From Bacteroidota bacterium (GTDB lineage: Bacteria > Bacteroidota > Bacteroidia > Flavobacteriales_F > PHOS-HE28), in assembly GCA_023430325.1 (NCBI GenBank), contig JAEZAU010000158.1, positions 1-10,488 on the forward strand: DNA of 10,488 nucleotides. The letters are read 5' to 3'. Position 1 is the first letter of the stretch. Every line of letters begins with the position of its first letter. Of the stretch, positions 1 to 9,100 are shown in pieces. A model generated the notes under the pieces. The model was not told the origin of the DNA, ran no database searches, and saw only the letters and a program-made list of their open reading frames with translations. Position numbers and translations under genes: made by a program.

Positions 1-98
1 GAGGGAATGACGGATCTGCGTAAGTGGCGTAGCCGGAAAGCCCGGACCGTAGGGAGGACTTGCAGGCGCAGACACGACCTGACAGGAATTCGCCCGAA
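1..98 (+). repeat. Dispersed extragenic repeat, copy A
   Basis: This non-coding stretch matches the reverse complement of 9632-9730 (copy B) over nearly its full length. The shared core starts with GATCTGCGTAAGTGGCG at 13 and ends with CCTGACAGGAATTCGCCC near 95. The middle part (about 45-60) is more variable. Two further relatives lie at 2004-2105 (copy D, minus orientation) and 10435-10488 (copy C, plus orientation, cut by the window end). The left boundary is uncertain because the window begins here. No reading frame is conserved between copies, so it is best seen as a REP-like or small structured repeat. Its function is unknown. Confidence 0.75.
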
Positions 99-106
99 CA
101 AGTATT

Positions 107-171
107 AAAGTGATAAGGTGATGATGGTATAAAGTCGATCCGGCCGTACTGCTTTATCACGCTATCACTTT
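107..171. repeat. Imperfect inverted repeat in the argS leader region
   Basis: The left arm at 107-122 (AAAGTGATAAGGTGAT) is complementary to the right arm at 156-171 (ATCACGCTATCACTTT) at 14 of 16 positions. About 33 bases separate the arms. Both arms are low in complexity and built from GTGAT-like words, so it may have arisen by slippage. It lies between repeat copy A and argS. It could fold in RNA if transcription starts upstream of it. No T-tract follows that would make it a clear terminator. Confidence 0.45.
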
Positions 172-187
172 TTCACCCTTGTCACTC

Positions 188-195
188 CATCTTTG
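188..195 (+). promoter_or_regulatory. Possible -7 element of argS
   Basis: CATCTTTG matches the Bacteroidota -7 consensus TAnnTTTG at all fixed positions except the first. It ends 6 bases before the ATG at 202. If used, transcription would start at or next to the ATG, giving a nearly leaderless mRNA. No clear -33 TTG was found at the expected distance, so support is weak. Confidence 0.25.
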
Positions 196-201
196 CACCC
201 C

Positions 202-1998
202 ATGTTCCAGGACAAGTTACACGCGCAGCTCGCGCCGGTCATACAAAGCGCTTTCAAGGAGCTTTTCGGTCATGAGCTCGATCTGAAGAGCATCGTATTC
301 CAGCAGACACGGCCCGAGTTCGAGGGCGATGTCACCATCAATGTTTTCCCGTTCCTGAAGATCAGCGGAAAGGGACCGGAACAGACCGCGAGCGCGATCG
401 GTGAACATCTGCAGGCGAAGCTTCCGATCGTTGAGCGCTTCAATGTGGTGAAGGGTTTTCTCAACGTGCTGATCAGCGATCGATACTGGTCCGGAACTAT
501 TGAAGGTGGTGCCGATCGTCTCTTCCAATTCGAGACTTCGGGGCAGAAAGTGATGGTGGAATATTCATCGCCGAACACCAATAAACCACTGCATCTGGGC
601 CACCTGCGCAACATCTTTCTTGGCCACAGCGTGAGCCGCATTTTGCAGACCGTGGGGCACGATGTGATGAAAGTGCAGATCATCAACGATCGCGGGATCC
701 ACATCTGCAAGAGCATGCTCGCGTGGCAGAAGTTCGGCAATGGAGAAACTCCTGGCGCCGCACTGAAAGGCGACAAGCTCGTGGGCAAGTATTACGTGGA
801 GTTCGACAGAGAGTACAAGAAACAGGTGCAGGAGCAGGTGGCGAAAGGCAAGACCGAAGAAGAGGCCGAAAAGGAAGCGCCGATCATGCTGGAAGCCCAG
901 GAGATGCTGCGAAAGTGGGAGGCCGGCGACAAGGAAGTGCGATCGCTATGGGAGAAGATGAACGGCTGGGTCTACAACGGCTTCAATGCCACGTATGCGC
1001 GGCTGGGTGTGGATTTTGACAAACTCTATTACGAGAGCAACACCTATGTTCTTGGCAAGCAGGACATCCTGCAGGGCCTCGAAAAAGGTATCTTCTACCG
1101 CAAGGACGATGGCAGTGTTTGGGTGGACAACACCGATCAGGGGCTTGATGAAAAGGTCTTGTTGCGCCGCGATGGCACCAGCGTGTATATGACGCAGGAT
1201 ATCGGCACGGCGATCAAGCGTTTCGAGGAATTCCCTGGCTTGTCGCGGTTGATCTATGTTGTGGGCAATGAGCAGGATTACCATTTCAAAGTGCTGTTCA
1301 TCATCTTGAAGAAACTCGGTTTTTCGTGGGCCGATGGATTGCATCACCTCAGCTACGGCATGGTGGATCTGCCGAGCGGAAAAATGAAAAGCCGCGAAGG
1401 TACCGTGGTGGACGCTGATGATCTGATCGAGGAAGTAGTGCAGGAAGCCCGCGCTCAGGGCGAGTCGCTCAGCAAGCTCGATGATGTGAGCGAGAAGGAG
1501 CGGAGCGATCTGTACGAGATGATCGGACTGGCCGCACTGAAATATTTCCTGCTCAAGGTGGATCCTAAAAAACGAATGCTCTTCGATCCCGCCGCGAGCA
1601 TCGATCTTCAAGGGCACACCGGACCGTTCATCCAGTATACGCACGCGCGGATCAGATCGCTTCTTCGAAAGGCTGGTCGATCAGAGGATCAGAAGATCAG
1701 AAGATCGGATAATGAACTATCGTCAACTCTCTTATCCGAAGAGAAGACCGTGTTGAAGCTCCTGCATCACACACCCGCTGTGCTGCAAGAAGCAGCCGAA
1801 AAGCTCGAGCCTAGTGGGATCGCCAATCACACCTATGAGCTGGCCAAGGCCTATAATGCGTTCTGGCAGAATGTTCCGGTCTTGAAGGAAGAGGATGCCA
1901 CGAAGCGGGAAATGCGGTTGGATCTGAGCACCGCTGTGGCCGATACCATCAAGAAGGCCATGTGGTGCCTTGGCATTGAAGTGCCTGATCGCATGTGA
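202..1998 (+). CDS. argS: Arginine--tRNA ligase (class I)
   Basis: This cytoplasmic enzyme charges tRNA-Arg with arginine using ATP. The product is 598 residues, a normal length. An N-terminal additional domain fills about residues 8-95. The class I catalytic core follows, with the HIGH-type signature HLGH at 131-134 inside PNTNKPLHLGHLRN and the KMSKS-type signature KMKSR at 394-398. The C-terminal all-helical DALR anticodon-binding domain begins near 470 (HTGPFIQYTHARIRS) and the protein ends LGIEVPDRM, typical of the family. The ATG at 202 is preferred. An in-frame TTG at 193 would add three residues but overlaps a possible promoter element. No Shine-Dalgarno is visible, which is common in Bacteroidota. 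The odd feature is an octamer tandem repeat at codons 493-503, in the linker just after the first DALR helix. It is probably a single-gene unit, convergent with the porP gene. Confidence 0.97.
   Translation: MFQDKLHAQLAPVIQSAFKELFGHELDLKSIVFQQTRPEFEGDVTINVFPFLKISGKGPEQTASAIGEHLQAKLPIVERFNVVKGFLNVLISDRYWSGTIEGGADRLFQFETSGQKVMVEYSSPNTNKPLHLGHLRNIFLGHSVSRILQTVGHDVMKVQIINDRGIHICKSMLAWQKFGNGETPGAALKGDKLVGKYYVEFDREYKKQVQEQVAKGKTEEEAEKEAPIMLEAQEMLRKWEAGDKEVRSLWEKMNGWVYNGFNATYARLGVDFDKLYYESNTYVLGKQDILQGLEKGIFYRKDDGSVWVDNTDQGLDEKVLLRRDGTSVYMTQDIGTAIKRFEEFPGLSRLIYVVGNEQDYHFKVLFIILKKLGFSWADGLHHLSYGMVDLPSGKMKSREGTVVDADDLIEEVVQEARAQGESLSKLDDVSEKERSDLYEMIGLAALKYFLLKVDPKKRMLFDPAASIDLQGHTGPFIQYTHARIRSLLRKAGRSEDQKIRRSDNELSSTLLSEEKTVLKLLHHTPAVLQEAAEKLEPSGIANHTYELAKAYNAFWQNVPVLKEEDATKREMRLDLSTAVADTIKKAMWCLGIEVPDRM
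1679..1710 (+). repeat. Octamer tandem repeat inside argS
   Basis: Four consecutive 8-base units read GATCAGAG, GATCAGAA, GATCAGAA and GATCGGAT. They are in the argS coding region and encode RSEDQKIRRSD. Because 8 is not a multiple of 3, each unit is read in a different frame, and gain or loss of one unit would shift the argS frame. The peptide is hydrophilic and lies in a linker of the anticodon-binding domain, where an insertion may be tolerated. Confidence 0.8.
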
Positions 1999-2003
1999 TC
2001 TTT

Positions 2004-2105
2004 TTTGGGCGAAGTGGCGGCAGGTCGCGTCCTTCGTTGCTACTCCTCCCCCGGGTCAAGACCCGGGGTTGCGGGGTATCCACTGCGGCCGCTTACGCGC
2101 ATACT
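2004..2105 (-). repeat. Dispersed extragenic repeat, copy D
   Basis: Read on the minus strand, this shares several blocks with copies A and B: GCGTAAG near one end, ACCCCGCA, GGAGGAGT..GCA, ACGCGACCTG, and the closing TTCGCCCAAA. The middle is replaced by a strong stem-loop at 2049-2068. It starts six bases after the argS stop and ends about 28 bases from the porP stop, so it fills the gap between the two convergent genes. Overall identity is lower than between A and B, but the order of the blocks is the same. Confidence 0.55.
2049..2068. terminator. GC-rich hairpin between convergent genes
   Basis: CCCCGGGTCAAGACCCGGGG forms an 8-bp perfect stem closed by a CAAG loop. It stands between the argS and porP stop codons, where a bidirectional terminator would be useful. 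No T-tract follows on either strand; the T-run at 2001-2006 lies on the wrong side for argS. Factor-independent termination is therefore not supported. It may simply be the variable arm of repeat copy D. Confidence 0.3.
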
Positions 2106-2133
2106 TCAGTGAAAGAAGGTCCCGTCGATCGGA

Positions 2134-3138
2134 TCAGAACTTCGGGCAGGGCACGATCTTATGCCTGCGGCTGCGCTGCTTCTTCGGCCATTCGTAGATC
2201 AGGCTGATCTCGTGGGCGCCCGCACTGCGCATGGTGAGTTTACTCACCGTTACATCATAACTGTACGTGAAGCGCAACTGGTTCTCTGTCGCCACGCCGG
2301 CCATCAGGATCACCGCATCGCTGTTTCCATATCCCGGCTGGTAAGCCTTCAGGATCGGCAGGCCGCGATACCACAATCCGAAGCTCAGCAGCCTGTGGTC
2401 GATGTATCCACCGATATCGAACTGGTCCCATTTGCCCTGCATCTTGAAGTGCGTGGCGATGGTGGCCTTTGTTTCACTCTTGGCGAACCTTCTTCCGTCC
2501 AGTGCCACGCGGTAACCGGTATGTATCGAAGTGCGCACGGGAAGCCTCGCTTCACCATCGAGCATCAGGCTCTGGTTGGGCCTGTTGATGTGGCTGAACG
2601 ATGCACCGACCCACAAACGCTCGCTATAGAACACGCCGCCGGTGGCAAGGTCCATGTAACTGATGCCTTCCACCATGTTGGTCTCAATGGAACGTGGCGC
2701 GTTGTCCCGGATGATCTGGTCTGCGAAAAGAAATCCCGATGGGTCCAGGTTCCTGAAGGTATAACCCATCCGCAGGCCGGCACGCGCCGCGTACTTGTAA
2801 CTGACGCGCACCTCATAGCTGTATGCCAGCGCAATGGTGGTATGCGAGAGCCCGTTCGATCCGGCCTTGTCCTTCATGACCCAGCCACCCATGCCGCAAT
2901 TGAGATCGGCGAAGCGGTGATCATAAGCGACCGAATACGTCTCATAACCGGGACGCACACCAGGCCACTGCAATCGGTAGTTCAGCGCGATGCGATCCTG
3001 GTGCGTGTTGCCGGTGAGCGCGGGATTGAGATATTGCGGCGCAGCATAGAACTGCGAGAACTGCGGATCCTGCGCCTGGGTCTTCACCACGCACAGCATC
3101 GCCGCAATGATGGCCGCTATATGTAGTGTGTTCCTCAT
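2134..3138 (-). CDS. PorP/SprF family T9SS-associated outer-membrane protein
   Basis: The product is 334 residues with a signal peptide at about 1-22 (hydrophobic, ending KTQA before QDPQFSQFY). The mature start QDPQFSQFYAAPQYLNPALTG is the hallmark of the PorP/SprF family. The rest is rich in alternating aromatic and polar residues, as expected of an outer-membrane beta-barrel. In Flavobacterium johnsoniae, SprF is encoded next to the adhesin SprB and is needed to export it. By analogy this protein should help export or anchor the giant adhesin encoded just upstream. Its ATG overlaps the adhesin stop in ATGA (3138-3135), pointing to one transcript and coupled translation. The C-terminus ends in a basic stretch (KKQRSRRHKIVPCPKF), slightly unusual for a barrel that should end in a beta strand. 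The gene is complete. It is called at family level only, because the family has many paralogues. Confidence 0.92.
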   Translation of the reverse strand: MRNTLHIAAIIAAMLCVVKTQAQDPQFSQFYAAPQYLNPALTGNTHQDRIALNYRLQWPGVRPGYETYSVAYDHRFADLNCGMGGWVMKDKAGSNGLSHTTIALAYSYEVRVSYKYAARAGLRMGYTFRNLDPSGFLFADQIIRDNAPRSIETNMVEGISYMDLATGGVFYSERLWVGASFSHINRPNQSLMLDGEARLPVRTSIHTGYRVALDGRRFAKSETKATIATHFKMQGKWDQFDIGGYIDHRLLSFGLWYRGLPILKAYQPGYGNSDAVILMAGVATENQLRFTYSYDVTVSKLTMRSAGAHEISLIYEWPKKQRSRRHKIVPCPKF

Positions 3139-6100
3139 CGGATCAGAGTAAGGTCGCTCAGTTTCATGATCTCGCGCCCGTCAACGAACTTCGCCCACAT
3201 CTGCACCACATAGACATCCTGGGGGCTCAGTTCTCCGCGATAGAATCCATCCCAACCGATCTTCACGTCCTCGCTTTCGAAGACAAGTTCACCCCAGCGG
3301 TTGAAGACCCGCATCCGGAACTCGGCGACATTTTTTACGAAGGCGTAGAACACGTCGTTGCTCATGGAAAGTGGGTCGTATACGCCGCCACCGCCCTCAG
3401 GGTTCGGTGTGAACGCATTTGGTATGGTGATATCGTGGTCCAGGGTTATCTCCACCAGGTTCGCGGCGGTGGATGAGCAGCCCATCTCGTTCTGCACGGT
3501 CAGTTCCACCTGGAATGTTCCGAAGTCATCGTAGACGTGCGATGGGTTCTGTTGCCCACTGGTACCTCCATCACCGAAACTCCAGCTGTAGGTCGTAATG
3601 TTCCCACTGCTCAGATCGCTGAAGAAGATGTTGGCGTTCGTGAGATCGGTGCTCCACGCAGATGCTGTGAACGCGGCCACCGGGGTGGGCGCAGCAATGA
3701 TCTGTGATGTGGATGTGGATGCGCTGGAGGTGCAACCAGAAGGCGTAGAGATCGTCAGGGTCACCGTATGGTTGCCCGTACCATAAGTGACATTCGGTGC
3801 AGCGGTGGTGGAGGTCTGCCCGTTGCCGAGGTCCCATACCCAGGTCACATTGCTCAATTGTACTGCAGGGAACTGCACCGTGAGGGGTGCGCATCCCTGT
3901 GCGAGTATCGCGGGAAGGGCATAGGCCGGTGGCGCATCGATCGCCAGTTGGATCGAGTCCATAACCGTTTGTCCGCAGGTGTTCGAAACGATCACATGCA
4001 GGGTCTGGCTCGTGTTCAATGGGAAGGTGAAGGGACCGGTACCGATCTGTTGCAGTTCGGGCCAGTTCAATGTGTAGTAACCATCGTAGTCGTTCACTGC
4101 TGCTCCTACGGTGACCATTTGTCCAGCGCATACCACCGTGTCACCGAACACATCGAGGTCCGCAGTGGTGAGGTCTATGACGTTCACCGAGCCGAGATAA
4201 GGTTCAGCGGTGCAGCCCATGCTGTCCACCACGGTGAGCACCACGAATTGACCGGTGGTGAACTCGTGCATGATCGTATCACCCGTGCCGATGCCCGTCC
4301 ATGTGAATGTGTATCCGCCATGGCCACCTTGTGCCTGGCCGATCAGTGGTACCGGAATGTTCGCGCAGACAGTGTCGGGAACGATCGCTGACAGTACGAT
4401 GGCATCCGGTTGTCCGATCACGATGTCCGCCGCTGTGGTGCAGCCGTTCGCATCGGCAATGTTGGCCGAATAGCCACCTGCGATGAGTCCTGAGATCGCA
4501 TCGCCATCGGATCCATTGCTCCAGGTGATCGAATAAGGCGCCGTACCACCGTTCACAGCGATGGCTGCCGATCCGTTGGTGCCGCCGAAGCACGTAACAT
4601 CATTCGTGCTCACGTTGCTGATCACGAGCTGCGGAATGTCCGTGATGGTGCCCGTGAGCGTGGTGTCACAGCCGTATTGGTCGGTCACGGTCACGGTATA
4701 GTCACCAGCTGACAGACCCGAGATCGTAGCACCATTTCCGCCGGGCACGTTCCATACATAGCTGAACGTGGGGTCGGCAGGTGAGAAGGTCAGACTTCCA
4801 TCGCCGGCACCGTTACACGTGGTGGAACTGCTGGTGATCGAGGCGGTGAGAAAGCTGTTGGAAAGCGTGATGCGTACGGTGTCCGACGCAGGCGGGCATG
4901 TATTGTTACCCACGGTGGTGAGCACCAGATCTACACTACCGGCAGTGATCTCTGCTATAGTAGGCCAATATTCGGCGCTCAGACCATTGTTGGTGAATGC
5001 ACCACTTCCTCCGCTCCAGGTGCCACTGGTGGCGTTCTGAACAGTGCCGTTCACCAGGATCGGATAGCTGTTCATGCAGGCAATGGCGTCGGAGCCGGCA
5101 TCGGCCACGTTCGGTATGCCGGTCGGAACGATCGTGACGTCACCGGTGACGGGCAGGCAACCATTGGCATCGGTGATCGATACGGTATACGTTCCAGAGG
5201 TCGCTATGATCGAAGGACCATTCGCACCATTGCTCCAACTGTAATTGTATGGCGCGGTGCCACCGTTCACCGTCACCATGGCCGAACCATCGCCCATGCC
5301 TAGGCAGCTCTCATTTGAAGAAGAAAGGTTCGCGATGGCAAGTGCCGATGCAGGACCAATGGCACCGGTGAATGTTTCCGAACATCCGAATTGATCGGTG
5401 ACCGTTACCTGATGCAGCCCCGGTGCAAGACCCGTAGCGGTAGCAGTGGTCTGTGAAGCTGGATCGTTCCAGAGATAGGTGAAGTCTGGATCGTTCGGTG
5501 TGAATGTGGCTGTTCCGTTGCTGAGCTCGTAGCAGCTGGCATCGGTGGTGCTTACAGAACCGTTCGCGAAGCTGTTCGGGAAGGTGAGAATGACCTGGTC
5601 GGTGACCTGTGGACAGTTGGTGTTGCCGATACTCGTAAGCGTGAGCGTTACCGATCCTGCGGTCACATCTGCCGTTGAAGGCATGTACGTGGCCTGGTCC
5701 CAATCTCCATTGAAGATCTCCGATCCGCCGCTCCATACAGCGCTGTCCGCATTCGTTACGGCAGCCGAGAGTTGTACAGGAAATGCATCCATGCACACGA
5801 TCTGGTCAATGCCTGCATCAACCGTGTTCGGTTGTGCTTGCGCACCGATGATCGCATCGGCCATCACCGGAGTACAATTGTTCTGGTCGGTGATGGACAC
5901 AGTGTAAGTTCCGGATGTGGCCGTGATGGTGTTGGATATAGAGCCGGTGCTCCAGTTGATGAAGTATGGAGCGGAGCCGCCAGTGATGTTCACGGTGGCG
6001 GAACCGTTTCCGTTGCCCAGACAGGTCTCATCGATCACATCGATGGAAGTGATCGCGATAGGGGCCGCCGGACCGATGATCGCAGGTAAGGTGATGGTAC

Positions 6101-9100
6101 ATCCATATTGATCGGTCACGAGCACATCGTAAGCTCCCGCGCCCAGATCTGTTGCTGTCGCAGTGGTCTGTGCAGCTGGATCGTTCCACAGATAGGTGAA
6201 TGCTGGATCGGCAGGAGAGAAGCTGGCAGAACCGTTCATCAGATCGAAGCAGGTGGCATCTACAGTGGTCACTGTTCCGTTCGCGAAGCTGTTCGGCAGA
6301 TCGATGGTGATATCATCTGAGTTGGCTGGACAGTTTGTGTTGCCTACCGTTGTGAGCGTGAGCGTTACCGTGCCGGCGGCGATCTCATCAGCAGATGGCG
6401 TGTAGGTTGCAACATCCCAGTTCCCTGAGAAGGTGCCGGTACCTCCGCTCCAGGAACCGCTGGTAGCATTGGTAACGCTTCCTGAGAGGATCACCGGAAG
6501 AGACTCCGGACAAGAGATCTGATCAGGCCCCGCATTTGCGATGTTCGGTTGTGCCTGCGCGCCGATCACCGCATCGGTAACGGCCGCGGTGCAATTGTTC
6601 AGGTCCGTGACGGAAACAGTATAAGTTCCTGAACCTGCAATGATCGAAGCGGTGGTATCACCAGTGCTCCACATGTAGATGTACGGAGCCGTGCCACCGG
6701 ACACGCTTACCGTTGCGGAACCATCTCCAGAACCCAGACAGGTCTCATCGATCACATCCATCGAAGCGATAGCGATCGGAGCTGCCGGTCCAATTACAGC
6801 CGTAAGTGTGATGGAACAACCGTATTGATCGGTCACAAGCACATTGTAAGATCCTGCACCCAGACCTGTGGCCGTGGCGGTGGTCTGTGCCGATGGATCG
6901 TTCCACAGATAGGTGAATGTTGGATCGGCAGGAGAGTAGCTGGCCGAACCATCCGCAACATCGAAGCAGCTGGCATCGGTGGCCGTTGTAGTGCCATTGG
7001 CAAAGCTGTTAGGAATCTGTACGAGCACATCATCGGTCGCCGCGGGGCAGGCATCATTACCGACGGTGGTCAGTGTAAGGGTTACACTTCCTGCCGCGAT
7101 CTCATCAGATGTAGGCGTGTAGTCACTGAGTAGTTCATTTCCGCTGAAGGTGCCCGATCCACCGCTCCAGGTCCCACCAGCGGCATTCACCACCGATCCA
7201 CTCAACTGGATCGATGAGCCGCACATGACCACATCGGCACCCGCATTGGCTTCGTTGGGTAGCGCATCCGCTCCGATGGTGGCTTCAGAAACGGCCGTAG
7301 CACAGCCCATCGCATCGATCACCAATACCGAATATGTGCCTGAAGTGGCATAGGTCGTGGCTTCCGATCCACCGTTGCTCCATTCGTACGAGTACGGTTC
7401 CGTTCCACCGATTACAGATGCTGTCAATGATCCGTCACCGACTCCAAGGCATGTTTCATTCGTGACGTCGATCTGGGTGATCACCAGAGGGACGGACGGG
7501 CCTATGGTCACAGGTACGGTGATCTCGCATCCTTCGTCGGATATGATCGTCACTTCATAATCGCCCGGTGCCAGATCGCTGGCCGTGGCCGTGGTCTGTG
7601 CCGCAGGATCGTTCCACTGATAGTTGAACCAGTTCTGATCAGGTGTCACCGTGGCAGAACCGTCACTACTGTTATAGCAGGTCGCATCGGTGGCTGTCAC
7701 TGTCACATCCTGAAAGCTGTTGAGGAAGGTGATCAATACATCATCGCTGGCCGGCGGACAGCTTGTATTGTCAGTGGTGGTAAGCGTGAGTATCACGCTG
7801 CCGGCCTGTATCTCTTCTGCTGTTGGCACATACTGCAGGTCAAGGCCAGTACCAGTGAACTGCCCATTGCCGCCGGTCCATTGCGCGGTGGTGGCATTCA
7901 CGATGGAGCCTTGCAACTGCACAGGCATCTCTTCTGCACAGAGCGTCTGGTCCATACCAGCATTCGCTTCATTCGGGTAGGCGTCCACGCCGATCGTGCC
8001 GGTAAGGAGATGCGATACGCAGCCATTGGCGTCTTCAATGGTGACGCTGTAGTCACCGGGATCGCCGTAGACGGTGGCTTCTGTATTGCCGGTGTTCCAG
8101 TCATAGGTGTACGGTGCCGTACCTGCTGTCACTACCGCGCTGATGCTTCCATCGCCGGCACCAAGGCAGGTCTCGTTCTGTACTTCAAGGTCCGCGTAAA
8201 CACCCGGCAACACCTGCACAGAATAGACGTATGTCTGGAATGCGGGGATCGGGCAGGCGCCATCGTTCACGTTCACGATGAATGCATAGAAACCTGATGT
8301 GCTGTTCTGCGCGTTCCAGCAGACATGTGCGGTGATCGGATTGGTGCCGGTATAACTGAATGTTGCGCCAGGAAGGTTCTGTTGGATGTTGCTGAAGGCC
8401 TCGAGCACGTTCGTGGCGTTCACGTCACTGATCTCCATGTCGAAACAGAAGTCACCCGATTCGCAGACCTGCACCGCCCGCGGTCCTACCTGCGTGGCGC
8501 TGCCCGTCAAATTGTCGATAAGACCGGTGGCCGCATCGGGCGGAACGTTGCTGCATGGGTATGCCACGAACTGCATGTCACGCATGATGGTGCCGATCAG
8601 CTGGCCTGCGCTGTTGTACTGGTTCACGCGCACCACCACCACCCAGTTGCCCGCCGTGTTCAAGGTGAAGTTGATCTCGCCGGTCATCGGGTCGAGCGTC
8701 AATCCAGGTATCGGTACGGTAGGTGTGTACGGCACAACGTAGGGGATCGGATTGCCACCTGCCATGCGTGCACCGATCAGCTGGTAGCTCACCGAATCAG
8801 CCTCCGGATCGAAAGCACCATAGCTGTAGGTGACCGGGTAGCCCAGACACACATAAGGGATCGCCACGTTGGTGAAGACCGGTGAATCATTGCACGGCTC
8901 CGCAGCATTGTTCAATACCGCCTCAATGAACATTTCCCGGGTGCCCGGGTTGGTCAGGTTCACTATCGCGTTGTTGCGATAGATGTTCGTCCACCGGATG
9001 CTCCAGCTATTACACGAAGGCAACGTGATGACACCGGTGTAGATGTATTGTTGGATGCCGGGCAGCGTACCGCCGTTACAGGTGCTGTTCGGCAATTCTA

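Noticed and set aside
946..1644. Long open frame antisense to argS (and shorter ones at 217-528, 270-788 and 723-1019)
   Set aside because: argS is strongly supported by its family motifs. These frames show no recognisable domain and exist because stop codons are rare opposite GC-rich coding sequence.
2161..3126. 321-codon open frame antisense to the PorP/SprF gene
   Set aside because: The minus-strand protein has a signal peptide, family hallmark motif and operon context. The plus-strand translation looks like random composition without domains.
4628..8199. Regular repeats considered as a CRISPR array or satellite DNA
   Set aside because: The period is about 717 bp, the frame stays open throughout, and the units encode folded-domain sequences, so this is a repeat protein.
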